Positions 56,833 through 64,000 of a stretch of DNA of 64,000 nucleotides are shown piece after piece. The stretch spans positions 1 to 64,000 of the forward strand of contig NZ_JBHUIZ010000014.1 in the NCBI RefSeq assembly GCF_042683165.1, read 5' to 3'. This DNA is from Tigheibacillus halophilus (GTDB lineage Bacteria > Bacillota > Bacilli > Bacillales > Amphibacillaceae). The notes under the pieces were generated by a model, which was not told the DNA's origin, did no database searches, and saw only the letters and a list, made by a program, of their open reading frames with translations. The number at the start of each line of letters is the position of its first letter. The stretch's first letter is position 1. The position numbers and the translations under genes are program-made.

Positions 56833-59088
56833 TCAAACTTGAGGTCCTTCCATTTTCTTTTTCTTGGTGAAATCGACCGGCCGCTTTTTCAACATTTTTC
56901 CACGCCATACCAGCCATAACTGTGCTGCGAGGAATAAAGAAGAATACGTACCGACGATAAGGCCAACCATCATGGCGATAGCGAAGCCTTTGATGGAAGT
57001 CGCACCAATCACAAGAAATGCCAGTATAGCTAACAAAGTGGTTAAGGAAGTATTGATACTCCTCGTCATTGTTTGCATGATACTATTGTTGACTACTTTA
57101 GCCAATTCCTTAAACGATTTGATACGCTTGTTATGTCTCTGTAAATTTTCGCGAATCCGGTCAAATGTAACAATTGTATCATTGATGGAATAACCGATGA
57201 TTGTCAATATAGCGGCAATGATCGTGACATCAAATTCCATACGGGTGATGCTGAAAAGTACCAACATGAAAAATGCATCATGCAACAGAGCAATGATTGC
57301 CGTAATACCGAAGAACAGTTCGAACCTGAAAGCAACATAGATAATCATCCCAATTGCAGCAAGCCCTACGGCGTATAACGCATTTTTGACTAATTCCTGT
57401 CCGACAATCGGTGATACCACACTGACATTCGGCTCGCCTTTATCATATTTATCATTAAGGTACTGTTTCACCTGTTTGATTTTAGAATCGGGTAACACTT
57501 TATCAAATCTGGTTACACCGATTTCTTTATTGTCACCGGAAATGACAATCGATTTCGCTTTCAAATCAAGATCAGATAGATCTTTTTCTATTTCCTTAGT
57601 AGTCAAAGTGTGATCTGATAATATTTCCACTCTTGTACCGCTAGTGAAATCAATACCAGGATTCAGTTTGAACAATGACAAACAGATAATACCTACAATT
57701 ACCATCGTCGTTGATGCAATGAAAAATTTCTTCCGATGTTTCACAACGTCGACTTTGCGGTTATGAAATGTCACTTCAGCTTCTTTGTCATTGATATCTC
57801 TGATAGAGTCCTTTTTTACCCCGAACCATCCTGGATGTTTCTTGAAGAAAGGTACTTTGATCCAAAGGTGCAATAAAAATCTTGTACCATAAACTGCCGT
57901 CAAAAAACTGACAAGGACACTGATGATCAATAGGGTTGCAAAGCCTTTTACGGAGCTTGTCCCAAAAATGAACAGGATGACAGCTGCGAGCAACGTGGTA
58001 ATATTGGCATCCAAAATAGTAGAAAGTGAATTCTTCGTTCCTGCCCTGAAAGAAGCCTGCAATGATTTACCTGCACGCATTTCTTCTTTTATCCGCTCGA
58101 ATGTGATAACGTTGGCATCCACTGCCATACCTACCCCTAGTATCAAAGCGGCAATACCAGGCAAAGTCAATACGCCGTTCATCAGCATGAACACCAATAA
58201 GATCAAGTAAACATATACAGTCAAGTTGATAGATGCGATCAAACCTGGGAAACGATAGAAAAATAGCATGAATAGGAATACCAGTCCCACACCAATTATT
58301 CCCGCGATAACCGTTTTATGCAGTGCCTGCTCTCCAAATTGCGCCCCAACAGAAGTCGAATACAATTCTTTCATGTTTACTGGCAGAGAACCTGAATTGA
58401 TGATATCAGCCATATATTTCGCTTCTTCTACAGTAAAATTACCGCTGATTTGCACATTATTCGTATTCAACGTCTCGTTTACATTGGGATTAGATACAAA
58501 TTTAGGGTCCTTCTTTTTCACTTCTTCTTTGTAGGTGTCCCCTTTATTGTGATCCATCCAGATGACCAACTGATTGTTTGGCGCCATGTTTTTGATTTCT
58601 GTAGTAACCTTGGCGAACTTACTGGCATCTTTCAATTTCAGTGTCACCATAGGCTGATTCGTTTTTGGGTCAAAATCCTGTTTCGCGCTGCCTTCTTTGA
58701 CATCAGAACCATCCAGAAGCTTTTTATCATTGACATCCCGGAAGGATAATCTGGCAGACGTGGCCAGCAAATCGCGTGCTTGCTGCTGATCCCTTATGCC
58801 GGCGAGTTGCACCCGGATGCGATCATCACCTTCAATATCAATTGTCGACTCACTGATACCGAGACGATTGACACGGTCATTCAACGTCTGTACGGTACCC
58901 TCCAGCAAATCGCGTGTGACCTTCTGGCCTTTATCTATCGGTTCAACCTTGTATAAAATTTCAAATCCGCCTTGCAGATCTAAGCCAAGATTGATTTTTT
59001 TCATGATACTGCTTGTCGTCGATCCAATCGCCGCTCCCACAATAAGGACGATTAGAAAGAAGGCAATCAATTTGCCTTTATTTTTCAT
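56833..59088 (-). CDS. secDF: Protein translocase subunit SecDF (fused)
   Basis: A 751-residue fusion of SecD (1-about 420) and SecF (about 440-751) with 12 membrane helices. SecD has INLGLDLQGGFEILYKVEP, the P1 periplasmic-type domain, and GVGMAVDANVITFERIKEE. SecF has FKLNPGIDFTSGTRVEIL and TIIGYSINDTIVTFDRIREN. It uses the proton or sodium motive force to pull exported proteins outward. A single fused gene is normal in Bacillaceae. Confidence 0.96.
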   Translation of the reverse strand: MKNKGKLIAFFLIVLIVGAAIGSTTSSIMKKINLGLDLQGGFEILYKVEPIDKGQKVTRDLLEGTVQTLNDRVNRLGISESTIDIEGDDRIRVQLAGIRDQQQARDLLATSARLSFRDVNDKKLLDGSDVKEGSAKQDFDPKTNQPMVTLKLKDASKFAKVTTEIKNMAPNNQLVIWMDHNKGDTYKEEVKKKDPKFVSNPNVNETLNTNNVQISGNFTVEEAKYMADIINSGSLPVNMKELYSTSVGAQFGEQALHKTVIAGIIGVGLVFLFMLFFYRFPGLIASINLTVYVYLILLVFMLMNGVLTLPGIAALILGVGMAVDANVITFERIKEEMRAGKSLQASFRAGTKNSLSTILDANITTLLAAVILFIFGTSSVKGFATLLIISVLVSFLTAVYGTRFLLHLWIKVPFFKKHPGWFGVKKDSIRDINDKEAEVTFHNRKVDVVKHRKKFFIASTTMVIVGIICLSLFKLNPGIDFTSGTRVEILSDHTLTTKEIEKDLSDLDLKAKSIVISGDNKEIGVTRFDKVLPDSKIKQVKQYLNDKYDKGEPNVSVVSPIVGQELVKNALYAVGLAAIGMIIYVAFRFELFFGITAIIALLHDAFFMLVLFSITRMEFDVTIIAAILTIIGYSINDTIVTFDRIRENLQRHNKRIKSFKELAKVVNNSIMQTMTRSINTSLTTLLAILAFLVIGATSIKGFAIAMMVGLIVGTYSSLFLAAQLWLVWRGKMLKKRPVDFTKKKKMEGPQV

Positions 59089-59221
59089 CTTTACAATTCC
59101 TCCCTAACTTCGCAACAATTCCTATACAGATTAATGCTGAGGCAAACCTTCCTTGTCTAAGTAAAGTAAGATTAATGTTCTAACACCGCACGTATACGAG
59201 AATATCTTAAATCCATTTTCA

Positions 59222-59509
59222 TCAACTTCCATTTAACAGTGCAGCGATGGAGGCTTCCAAATCATCTTCCTGATAAGCATTGACTGTCAAATAGCTCATA
59301 TATACGTTTGTGCCCAGATGAAAGATGTCCTCTACTACTTCATACAGGCGTTTATGGGGATTTCCTTTCCAGATTTTGCCGCTCAAACAATTCCAGATAT
59401 CCTCTTGTGTTGCATTGTCATATCCCATCAGCTTGAACTCACTTGCTTTACAAGCAAGCACTGGACGGACATGGGATTTCCATTCTTTTACAGGCAATAT
59501 GCTTTCCAT
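59222..59509 (-). CDS. comN: Post-transcriptional regulator ComN (YrzD)
   Basis: A 95-residue protein: VKEWKSHVRPVLACKASEFK, ATQEDIWNCLSGKIWKGNPH, LGTNVYMSYLTVNAYQEDDL, matching the post-transcriptional regulator family. In B. subtilis ComN controls comE mRNA at division sites and binds DivIVA. ATG 59509 has AAGGGGGAGG upstream. It lies between secDF and the divergent spoVB as in Bacillus. Confidence 0.9.
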   Translation of the reverse strand: MESILPVKEWKSHVRPVLACKASEFKLMGYDNATQEDIWNCLSGKIWKGNPHKRLYEVVEDIFHLGTNVYMSYLTVNAYQEDDLEASIAALLNGS

Positions 59510-59664
59510 TTGCCCTCCCCCTTCAAATTGAAATAACAAAAAATAATTATATGCTTGTTATCTTGACAAATCTTCATATGTAATCTTGTCATGCTTGACC
59601 AACAAGTCAGCATATACATCATTGTATATGAAATTTTATTTTTTGAGAAGGCAGGGAGCCCATC

Positions 59665-61218
59665 TTGTCCAAACAAACTTTTTTGCAAGGAACTTTAATA
59701 CTGATTTTCGCAGGTATGATCACCCGTTTTCTCGGGTTCATCAACAGGCTGGTCGTTGCCCGGCTAATGGGAGAAGAAGGCGTCGGGTTATATATGATGG
59801 CTCTTCCCACGTTATTCCTTATCATGTCGATGACACAGCTTGGCCTGCCTGTAGCCATTTCCAAGCGGGTTGCAGAAGCAGAAGCAAAAAATGATCAGGC
59901 TAAAATTAAAAAAATTCTAATCGTCTCTTTAATCATCACCGGCTGTTCCAGTCTGATATTCACCACACTCATGCTGATTGGAGCACCATATATTGCTAAC
60001 AACCTATTGACTGATAAGCGTACTCTGATGCCACTGGTCGCCATCAGCCCGATTGTTCCAATCGTTGCCATCTCTTCTGTACTAAGAGGCTATTTTCAAG
60101 GTAAGCAAAATATGAAACCGCAAAGCTATTCACAGATAATCGAGCAAATTGTACGAATCACATGTGTCGCATTGCTTGTGAAACTATTCATGCCGCTTGG
60201 TGTGGAATATGCTGCCGCAGGTGCGATGATCAGCGTCATTATCGGAGAGTTCATGTCTTTGCTATACATGGTTTATCAATTTAAACGCAGAAAGACCATC
60301 AAGGTTCGCTATCGCTTCTTCACCTATTTAAAATCAAGCAAAAATGTTTTGAAAGAACTTTTTTCCATTGCCTTGCCAAGTACTGGTAGCCGGCTGATCG
60401 GCTCTGTGTCTAATTTTCTGGAACCGATTTTTGTTTCTCAAAGCCTGGCTATCGCTGGTATCTCCACTGTCATGGCGACGAAACAATATGGTGAGCTGAC
60501 CGGCTACGTATTGCCATTATTGTTTTTGCCTACCTTCATCACACATTCTTTATCCATATCGCTTGTACCATCTATATCCGAGGCAGAGGCGAAAGCAAAT
60601 CATACACTTATCATGTACCGTATACATCAGTCCATCCGTATATCCTTTGCTTCCGGAGCGATAGCGACAATTGTTTTGGTACTGTTTGCAAAGACAATTC
60701 TACTTTACATGTACGGTACAGACCATGCAAGTACATTGTTGCTATTAATGGCACCTTTTTATATTTTACTCTATATCCAATCTCCTTTACAAGCAGCATT
60801 ACAAGCATTGGATTTGGCCAAACCCGCTATGTGGAATAGTTTAATAGGGAATATCGTTAAGTTTACAGTACTTTTCTTACTTGCCTCCAACCAGGATTTC
60901 GGCATAACCGGAGTCGCTATTGCCATGAGCACTGGTGTCATTTTAGTGACTTTGCTGCATCTCGCAACCTTGAAAAAAACTATCCGATTTTTCATTCCGC
61001 CTAGGGACCTCGTGAAAATGGCAGTGCTGCTCGGACTGGCATCTGGAGTCGGATTATTATTAAAATCGTTTTTCTTAACGGGGGGGGATAACTTGTTTGT
61101 TCTTCTCCTCATAATTCTTGCGTTGGTCATCATTTATATTTTTCTATTGTTTGCACTCCAATTTATCACAAAGGAGGAATTGAAACAAATTCCATTTCTT
61201 AATAAATACATGAAATAA
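59665..61218 (+). CDS. spoVB: Stage V sporulation protein B (MOP flippase)
   Basis: A 517-residue protein with about 14 membrane helices of the polysaccharide transporter (MOP) family. FLQGTLILIFAGMITRFLGF opens it, then VARLMGEEGVGLYMMALPTL and SVLRGYFQGKQNMKPQSYSQ. SpoVB is needed for spore cortex synthesis, probably as lipid II flippase. The start is TTG 59665 with CAGGGAG upstream. Confidence 0.93.
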   Translation: MSKQTFLQGTLILIFAGMITRFLGFINRLVVARLMGEEGVGLYMMALPTLFLIMSMTQLGLPVAISKRVAEAEAKNDQAKIKKILIVSLIITGCSSLIFTTLMLIGAPYIANNLLTDKRTLMPLVAISPIVPIVAISSVLRGYFQGKQNMKPQSYSQIIEQIVRITCVALLVKLFMPLGVEYAAAGAMISVIIGEFMSLLYMVYQFKRRKTIKVRYRFFTYLKSSKNVLKELFSIALPSTGSRLIGSVSNFLEPIFVSQSLAIAGISTVMATKQYGELTGYVLPLLFLPTFITHSLSISLVPSISEAEAKANHTLIMYRIHQSIRISFASGAIATIVLVLFAKTILLYMYGTDHASTLLLLMAPFYILLYIQSPLQAALQALDLAKPAMWNSLIGNIVKFTVLFLLASNQDFGITGVAIAMSTGVILVTLLHLATLKKTIRFFIPPRDLVKMAVLLGLASGVGLLLKSFFLTGGDNLFVLLLIILALVIIYIFLLFALQFITKEELKQIPFLNKYMK

Positions 61219-61294
61219 TGACTATGAGGGGCTAGTCTATTTTACAAAATGATGAATATGATTAAAATAGGCTAAGATATAAAGGGGGTATTGG

Positions 61295-61675
61295 ATGCGC
61301 CAGCAATTTATCGGTTTATTGTATGGATGGATTGTGATTTTGGGTATGGTACTGACAACGAGCTTTATCCTGGCACTTTTATTGCGTTTTTCCTCTTTCA
61401 ATGATCCAGCCTTATCGTGGGTCACACTGGTGATCGGCTTAATCACCTTGTTTATCGGCGGGATTATTGCAGGTGTAAAGGCTAAGAAAAAAGGCTGGGT
61501 GATAGGTGCGGTGACGGGGGCGGGTTTTACATTATTCACTTTTTTACTGCAATACCTCGGTTATCATCATGGATTCTCCATGGAACAATCACTGCAGCAC
61601 CTTGGCTATATTTTTGCTGCGCTGATTGGCGGGGTCATTGGTGTGAATGTCATTGTCAACGGACAAGAATCATGA
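61295..61675 (+). CDS. TIGR04086 family membrane protein (YrzE)
   Basis: A 126-residue protein with four membrane helices (VILGMVLTTSFILALLLRF, WVTLVIGLITLFIGGIIAGV, GWVIGAVTGAGFTLFTFLLQ, LGYIFAALIGGVIGVNVIV). It matches the small TIGR04086 family encoded beside yajC/spoVB in Bacilli. Function unknown. AAGGGGG lies before the ATG. Confidence 0.9.
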   Translation: MRQQFIGLLYGWIVILGMVLTTSFILALLLRFSSFNDPALSWVTLVIGLITLFIGGIIAGVKAKKKGWVIGAVTGAGFTLFTFLLQYLGYHHGFSMEQSLQHLGYIFAALIGGVIGVNVIVNGQES

Positions 61676-61677
61676 TC

Positions 61678-61712
61678 GAAAAAAGAAGAGGCTTAAAAGC
61701 CTCTTCTTTTTA
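61678..61712. terminator. Bidirectional terminator between yrzE and yajC
   Basis: AAAAAGAAGAGGCTT pairs with AAGCCTCTTCTTTTT around AA, ending T-rich in both directions between convergent genes. Confidence 0.92.
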
Positions 61713-61731
61713 GTATTGGTTTTAATTTTAT

Positions 61732-61995
61732 TTACTCCGCTGTTTTTACTTCTCGGATTGCTGAACGATCATATGTAAGTTTCGTTCCATCTTCAGCTTG
61801 AAGCACGACAGAATTTTCATCAATCGCATGAACCAAGCCGTGGAATCCGCCGATTGTCACAACTGTGTCACCTTTTTGCAGTTCCGATTGCATTTGTCTT
61901 ACTTGCTTTTGCCGTTTTTGTTGCGGACGGATCAACAAGAAATAAAAAATGACAAACATTAAAATAATCGGCAGCAATGCGCCTAAACTACCCAT
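61732..61995 (-). CDS. yajC: Preprotein translocase subunit YajC
   Basis: An 87-residue protein with one N-terminal membrane helix (LLPIILMFVIFYFLLIRPQQ) and a cytoplasmic domain with LQKGDTVVTIGGFHGLVHAI. It associates with SecDF. It lies 17 nt after tgt in the queA-tgt-yajC operon. Confidence 0.96.
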   Translation of the reverse strand: MGSLGALLPIILMFVIFYFLLIRPQQKRQKQVRQMQSELQKGDTVVTIGGFHGLVHAIDENSVVLQAEDGTKLTYDRSAIREVKTAE

Positions 61996-62012
61996 GATAT
62001 TACCTCCTTCTC

Positions 62013-63152
62013 CTAGAAATTTTTTGCATTCGGTTTGTTCAATCCATATTGTTCAAAGAATGCTTCTCTAAAATCGCCAAGTCGGTCTTCGCGAATCGCA
62101 TTTCGGACTTGTTCCATTAATTTTAACAGAAAATACAAGTTATGATAAGTAGTAAGTCTGAAACCGAAAGTTTCATTACATTTTATTAAGTGACGGATGT
62201 AAGCTCGGCTATAATTTTTACAAGTATAACAGTCGCATTGATCATCAATCGGCCCAAAATCTTCAGCAAACTTAGCATTTCTGACTACAAGTCTGCCACG
62301 GGAAGTCATACATGTCCCATTTCTGGCAATTCTCGTCGGCAACACACAATCGAACATATCGATTCCGCGGATTGCTCCGTCAATCAAAGAGTCTGGGGAA
62401 CCAACTCCCATCAAATAACGTGGTTTGTCAACAGGCAGCAGTGGGGTCGTATATTCCAGCATTCTGTTCATAATCGGTTTAGGCTCACCTACAGAGAGAC
62501 CGCCGATCGCATATCCCGGAAAGCCTAACGAGACAAGATCTCTGGCACTTTGTTTGCGCAAATCTTCGTATTCTCCCCCCTGCACAATGCCGAATAAACC
62601 TTGTACATCTTTTCTGACATGTGCTTCCATACAGCGTTCAGCCCATCGGGAAGTTCTTTCCACAGATTTCTTCATATAGTCATGAGTAGCCGGATATGGA
62701 GGACATTCATCGAAAGCCATCATGATATCTGAACCAAGCGCATTTTGGACTTGCATTGATTTTTCGGGTGACAAAAAAAGTTTTTCTCCATTCAAATGAT
62801 TCCGGAAATGGACACCTTCTTCTTTTATTTCTCGCATATCACTTAAACTGAATACTTGAAATCCGCCCGAATCAGTCAATATGGAGCCATCCCAATTCAT
62901 GAATCGGTGAAGACCGCCTGCTTTTTTTACAATATCTTCCCCTGGTCGAAGCCATAAATGGTATGTGTTGGATAAAATGATTTTAGCATTCATCGATTCC
63001 AAATCTTCCGGACTCATTGTTTTTACCGTTGCCAATGTGCCGACCGGCATAAACATCGGCGTTTCAAAGGAGCCATGCGGTGTTGTCACACGTCCAAGCC
63101 GGGCACCTGTCTGCTTACATGTTTTTATATGCTCGTATTTAATCGGTTCCAT
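62013..63152 (-). CDS. tgt: tRNA-guanine transglycosylase
   Basis: A 379-residue TIM-barrel enzyme exchanges guanine-34 for preQ1 in GUN-anticodon tRNAs. The catalytic Asp and binding site are in ILTDSGGFQVFSLSDM; GIVQGGEYEDLRKQSARDL and GYAIGGLSVGEP; second Asp in GIDMFDCVLPTRIARNGT; the zinc site is CDCYTCKNYSRAYIRHL. It lies between queA and yajC. Confidence 0.97.
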   Translation of the reverse strand: MEPIKYEHIKTCKQTGARLGRVTTPHGSFETPMFMPVGTLATVKTMSPEDLESMNAKIILSNTYHLWLRPGEDIVKKAGGLHRFMNWDGSILTDSGGFQVFSLSDMREIKEEGVHFRNHLNGEKLFLSPEKSMQVQNALGSDIMMAFDECPPYPATHDYMKKSVERTSRWAERCMEAHVRKDVQGLFGIVQGGEYEDLRKQSARDLVSLGFPGYAIGGLSVGEPKPIMNRMLEYTTPLLPVDKPRYLMGVGSPDSLIDGAIRGIDMFDCVLPTRIARNGTCMTSRGRLVVRNAKFAEDFGPIDDQCDCYTCKNYSRAYIRHLIKCNETFGFRLTTYHNLYFLLKLMEQVRNAIREDRLGDFREAFFEQYGLNKPNAKNF

Positions 63153-63181
63153 GTATTTTTCACCTCCATTTTTTCTTCATG

Positions 63182-64000
63182 TTAAATGATTAACATAGCA
63201 TCTCCAAAACTGAAGAAACGATATTTTTGCTCGACTGCTTCATGATAAGCAGACAAAATAGGTTCTCTTCCGGCCAAAGCACTTACAAGCATGATCAATG
63301 TGGATTTCGGTAAATGGAAATTAGTGATCAACCCATCAATTGCTTTATATTGATATGGTGGACGAATAAAAATATCAGTCCAGCCGCTAGCCTCTGCAAA
63401 ATTCCCATCATGGTCCCTGGCGATCGTCTCCAGCGTCCTTGTGGAAGTAGTCCCCACAGAAATAATTCTGCCGCCGTTCTTACGGATATTCGTCAATGTC
63501 TCCGCAGTTTCCTTCGTCATCTTGTAAAACTCTGAATGCATCTCATGTTCTTCTATATTGTCCGTACTGACCGGTCTGAATGTGCCAAGGCCAACATGCA
63601 ATGTAATGAACGCTAGCGTCACACCCATTTCCTTCATTTCTTCCAATAACTCATTAGTAAAATGCAATCCGGCAGTCGGCGCTGCAGCAGAGCCCATTTC
63701 TCTAGCATAAACTGTCTGGTAACGATCATTCTCGGAAAGCTGTTCCTTAATATACGGGGGCAACGGCATTTCTCCCAATTCATCAAGCACTTCATAAAAA
63801 ATGCCATCATAAGAAAATTTCATGACCCTTCCACCATGTTCCTTTTCCTCCGTGCAGACAGCTTTCATTTTACCTTCGCCAAAATCAACTACAGAGCCAA
63901 CTTTTAAACGCTTTGCTGGCTTGGCCAGGACCTCCCAGCAGTCATCCTCTTCCTGATGAAGCAGCAAAACTTCAATTTTTGCACCGGTTTCTTCTTTCAC
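63182..64000 (-). CDS. queA: S-adenosylmethionine:tRNA ribosyltransferase-isomerase (N-terminus beyond window)
   Basis: 272 residues are seen of a family of about 342; the frame is open to the right edge, so about 70 N-terminal residues are missing. Family motifs: RYQTVYAREMGSAAAPTAGL, HVGLGTFRPVSTDNIEEHEM, GTTSTRTLETIARD, TDIFIRPPYQYKAIDGLITN. QueA adds the epoxycyclopentane ring to preQ1-tRNA, the step after Tgt, which is 29 nt downstream. Confidence 0.96.
   Translation of the reverse strand: MKEETGAKIEVLLLHQEEDDCWEVLAKPAKRLKVGSVVDFGEGKMKAVCTEEKEHGGRVMKFSYDGIFYEVLDELGEMPLPPYIKEQLSENDRYQTVYAREMGSAAAPTAGLHFTNELLEEMKEMGVTLAFITLHVGLGTFRPVSTDNIEEHEMHSEFYKMTKETAETLTNIRKNGGRIISVGTTSTRTLETIARDHDGNFAEASGWTDIFIRPPYQYKAIDGLITNFHLPKSTLIMLVSALAGREPILSAYHEAVEQKYRFFSFGDAMLII

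Noticed and set aside
1..64000. tRNA or rRNA genes and insertion sequences
   Set aside because: I looked for tRNA cloverleaf pieces, rRNA blocks and transposase ORFs and saw none I could support.

Overview
The window looks like chromosome of a low-GC, endospore-forming member of the Bacillaceae. The housekeeping block is syntenic with the yrr/yrv region of Bacillus subtilis (queA-tgt-yajC-spoVB-comN-secDF-recJ-apt-relA-dtd-hisS-aspS-rarA-cymR-iscS-mnmA-recD2-alaS-ireB-ruvX-mltG-udk-greA-mtnN). Sporulation genes (sigK, spoVB, rsfA) are present. The protein sequences suggest the Virgibacillus/Oceanobacillus/Lentibacillus side of the family, which is an inference only.

Positions 1 to about 26911 are the right-hand part of a siphovirus-type prophage whose left end lies outside the window. 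It ends inside sigK: the 3' half of the sigma-K gene (the part called spoIIIC in B. subtilis) starts at about 26908, and the junction carries AATGA, the core of the B. subtilis skin-element attachment site. The prophage therefore appears to be a skin-like element that splits sigK.

The prophage reads right to left. A divergent switch at 23320-23480 (CI-like repressor rightward, Cro-like gene leftward, three AACTTTTAGTT operators, a near-consensus promoter) opens an early operon with small HTH proteins, a Dam-type methylase, a DnaD-like initiator with iteron-like repeats, a DnaC-like loader and a dUTPase. A terminator separates it from ArpU and a catalytic-domain-only tyrosine recombinase. A lipoprotein/membrane-protein moron pair follows. 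Then come HNH nuclease, a probable cos region, TerS (with an XRE domain), TerL, portal, ClpP-type protease, capsid protein, an FN3/BIG2 protein, connector and tail completion proteins, major tail protein, tail assembly chaperone, tape measure and distal tail protein.

Three recoding sites stand out. One is a textbook -1 site (A AAA AAC plus a 6-bp GC hairpin) in the tail assembly chaperone. The other two are a 25-nt exact repeat at the 3' ends of both the capsid and the major tail genes, where a +1 shift on CCC-T would add about 22 residues. Those residues look like the first two strands of an FN3 domain, whose remaining strands begin the separate gene just downstream of the capsid gene.

Between the repressor and its ImmA-type protease lies a terminator-flanked cargo cassette (24053-26261): a DEDDh exonuclease with a BRCT domain, a DUF6978-like protein and a DUF1828/1829 protein. 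This is a candidate defence or conflict module.

Positions 27300-64000 are ordinary chromosome: methionine/SAH salvage, transcription elongation, cell-wall processing, tRNA synthetases under two T-box leaders, thio-modification of tRNA and cysteine regulation, a probable 6S RNA between aspS and rsfA, stringent response, DNA repair, protein export and queuosine synthesis.
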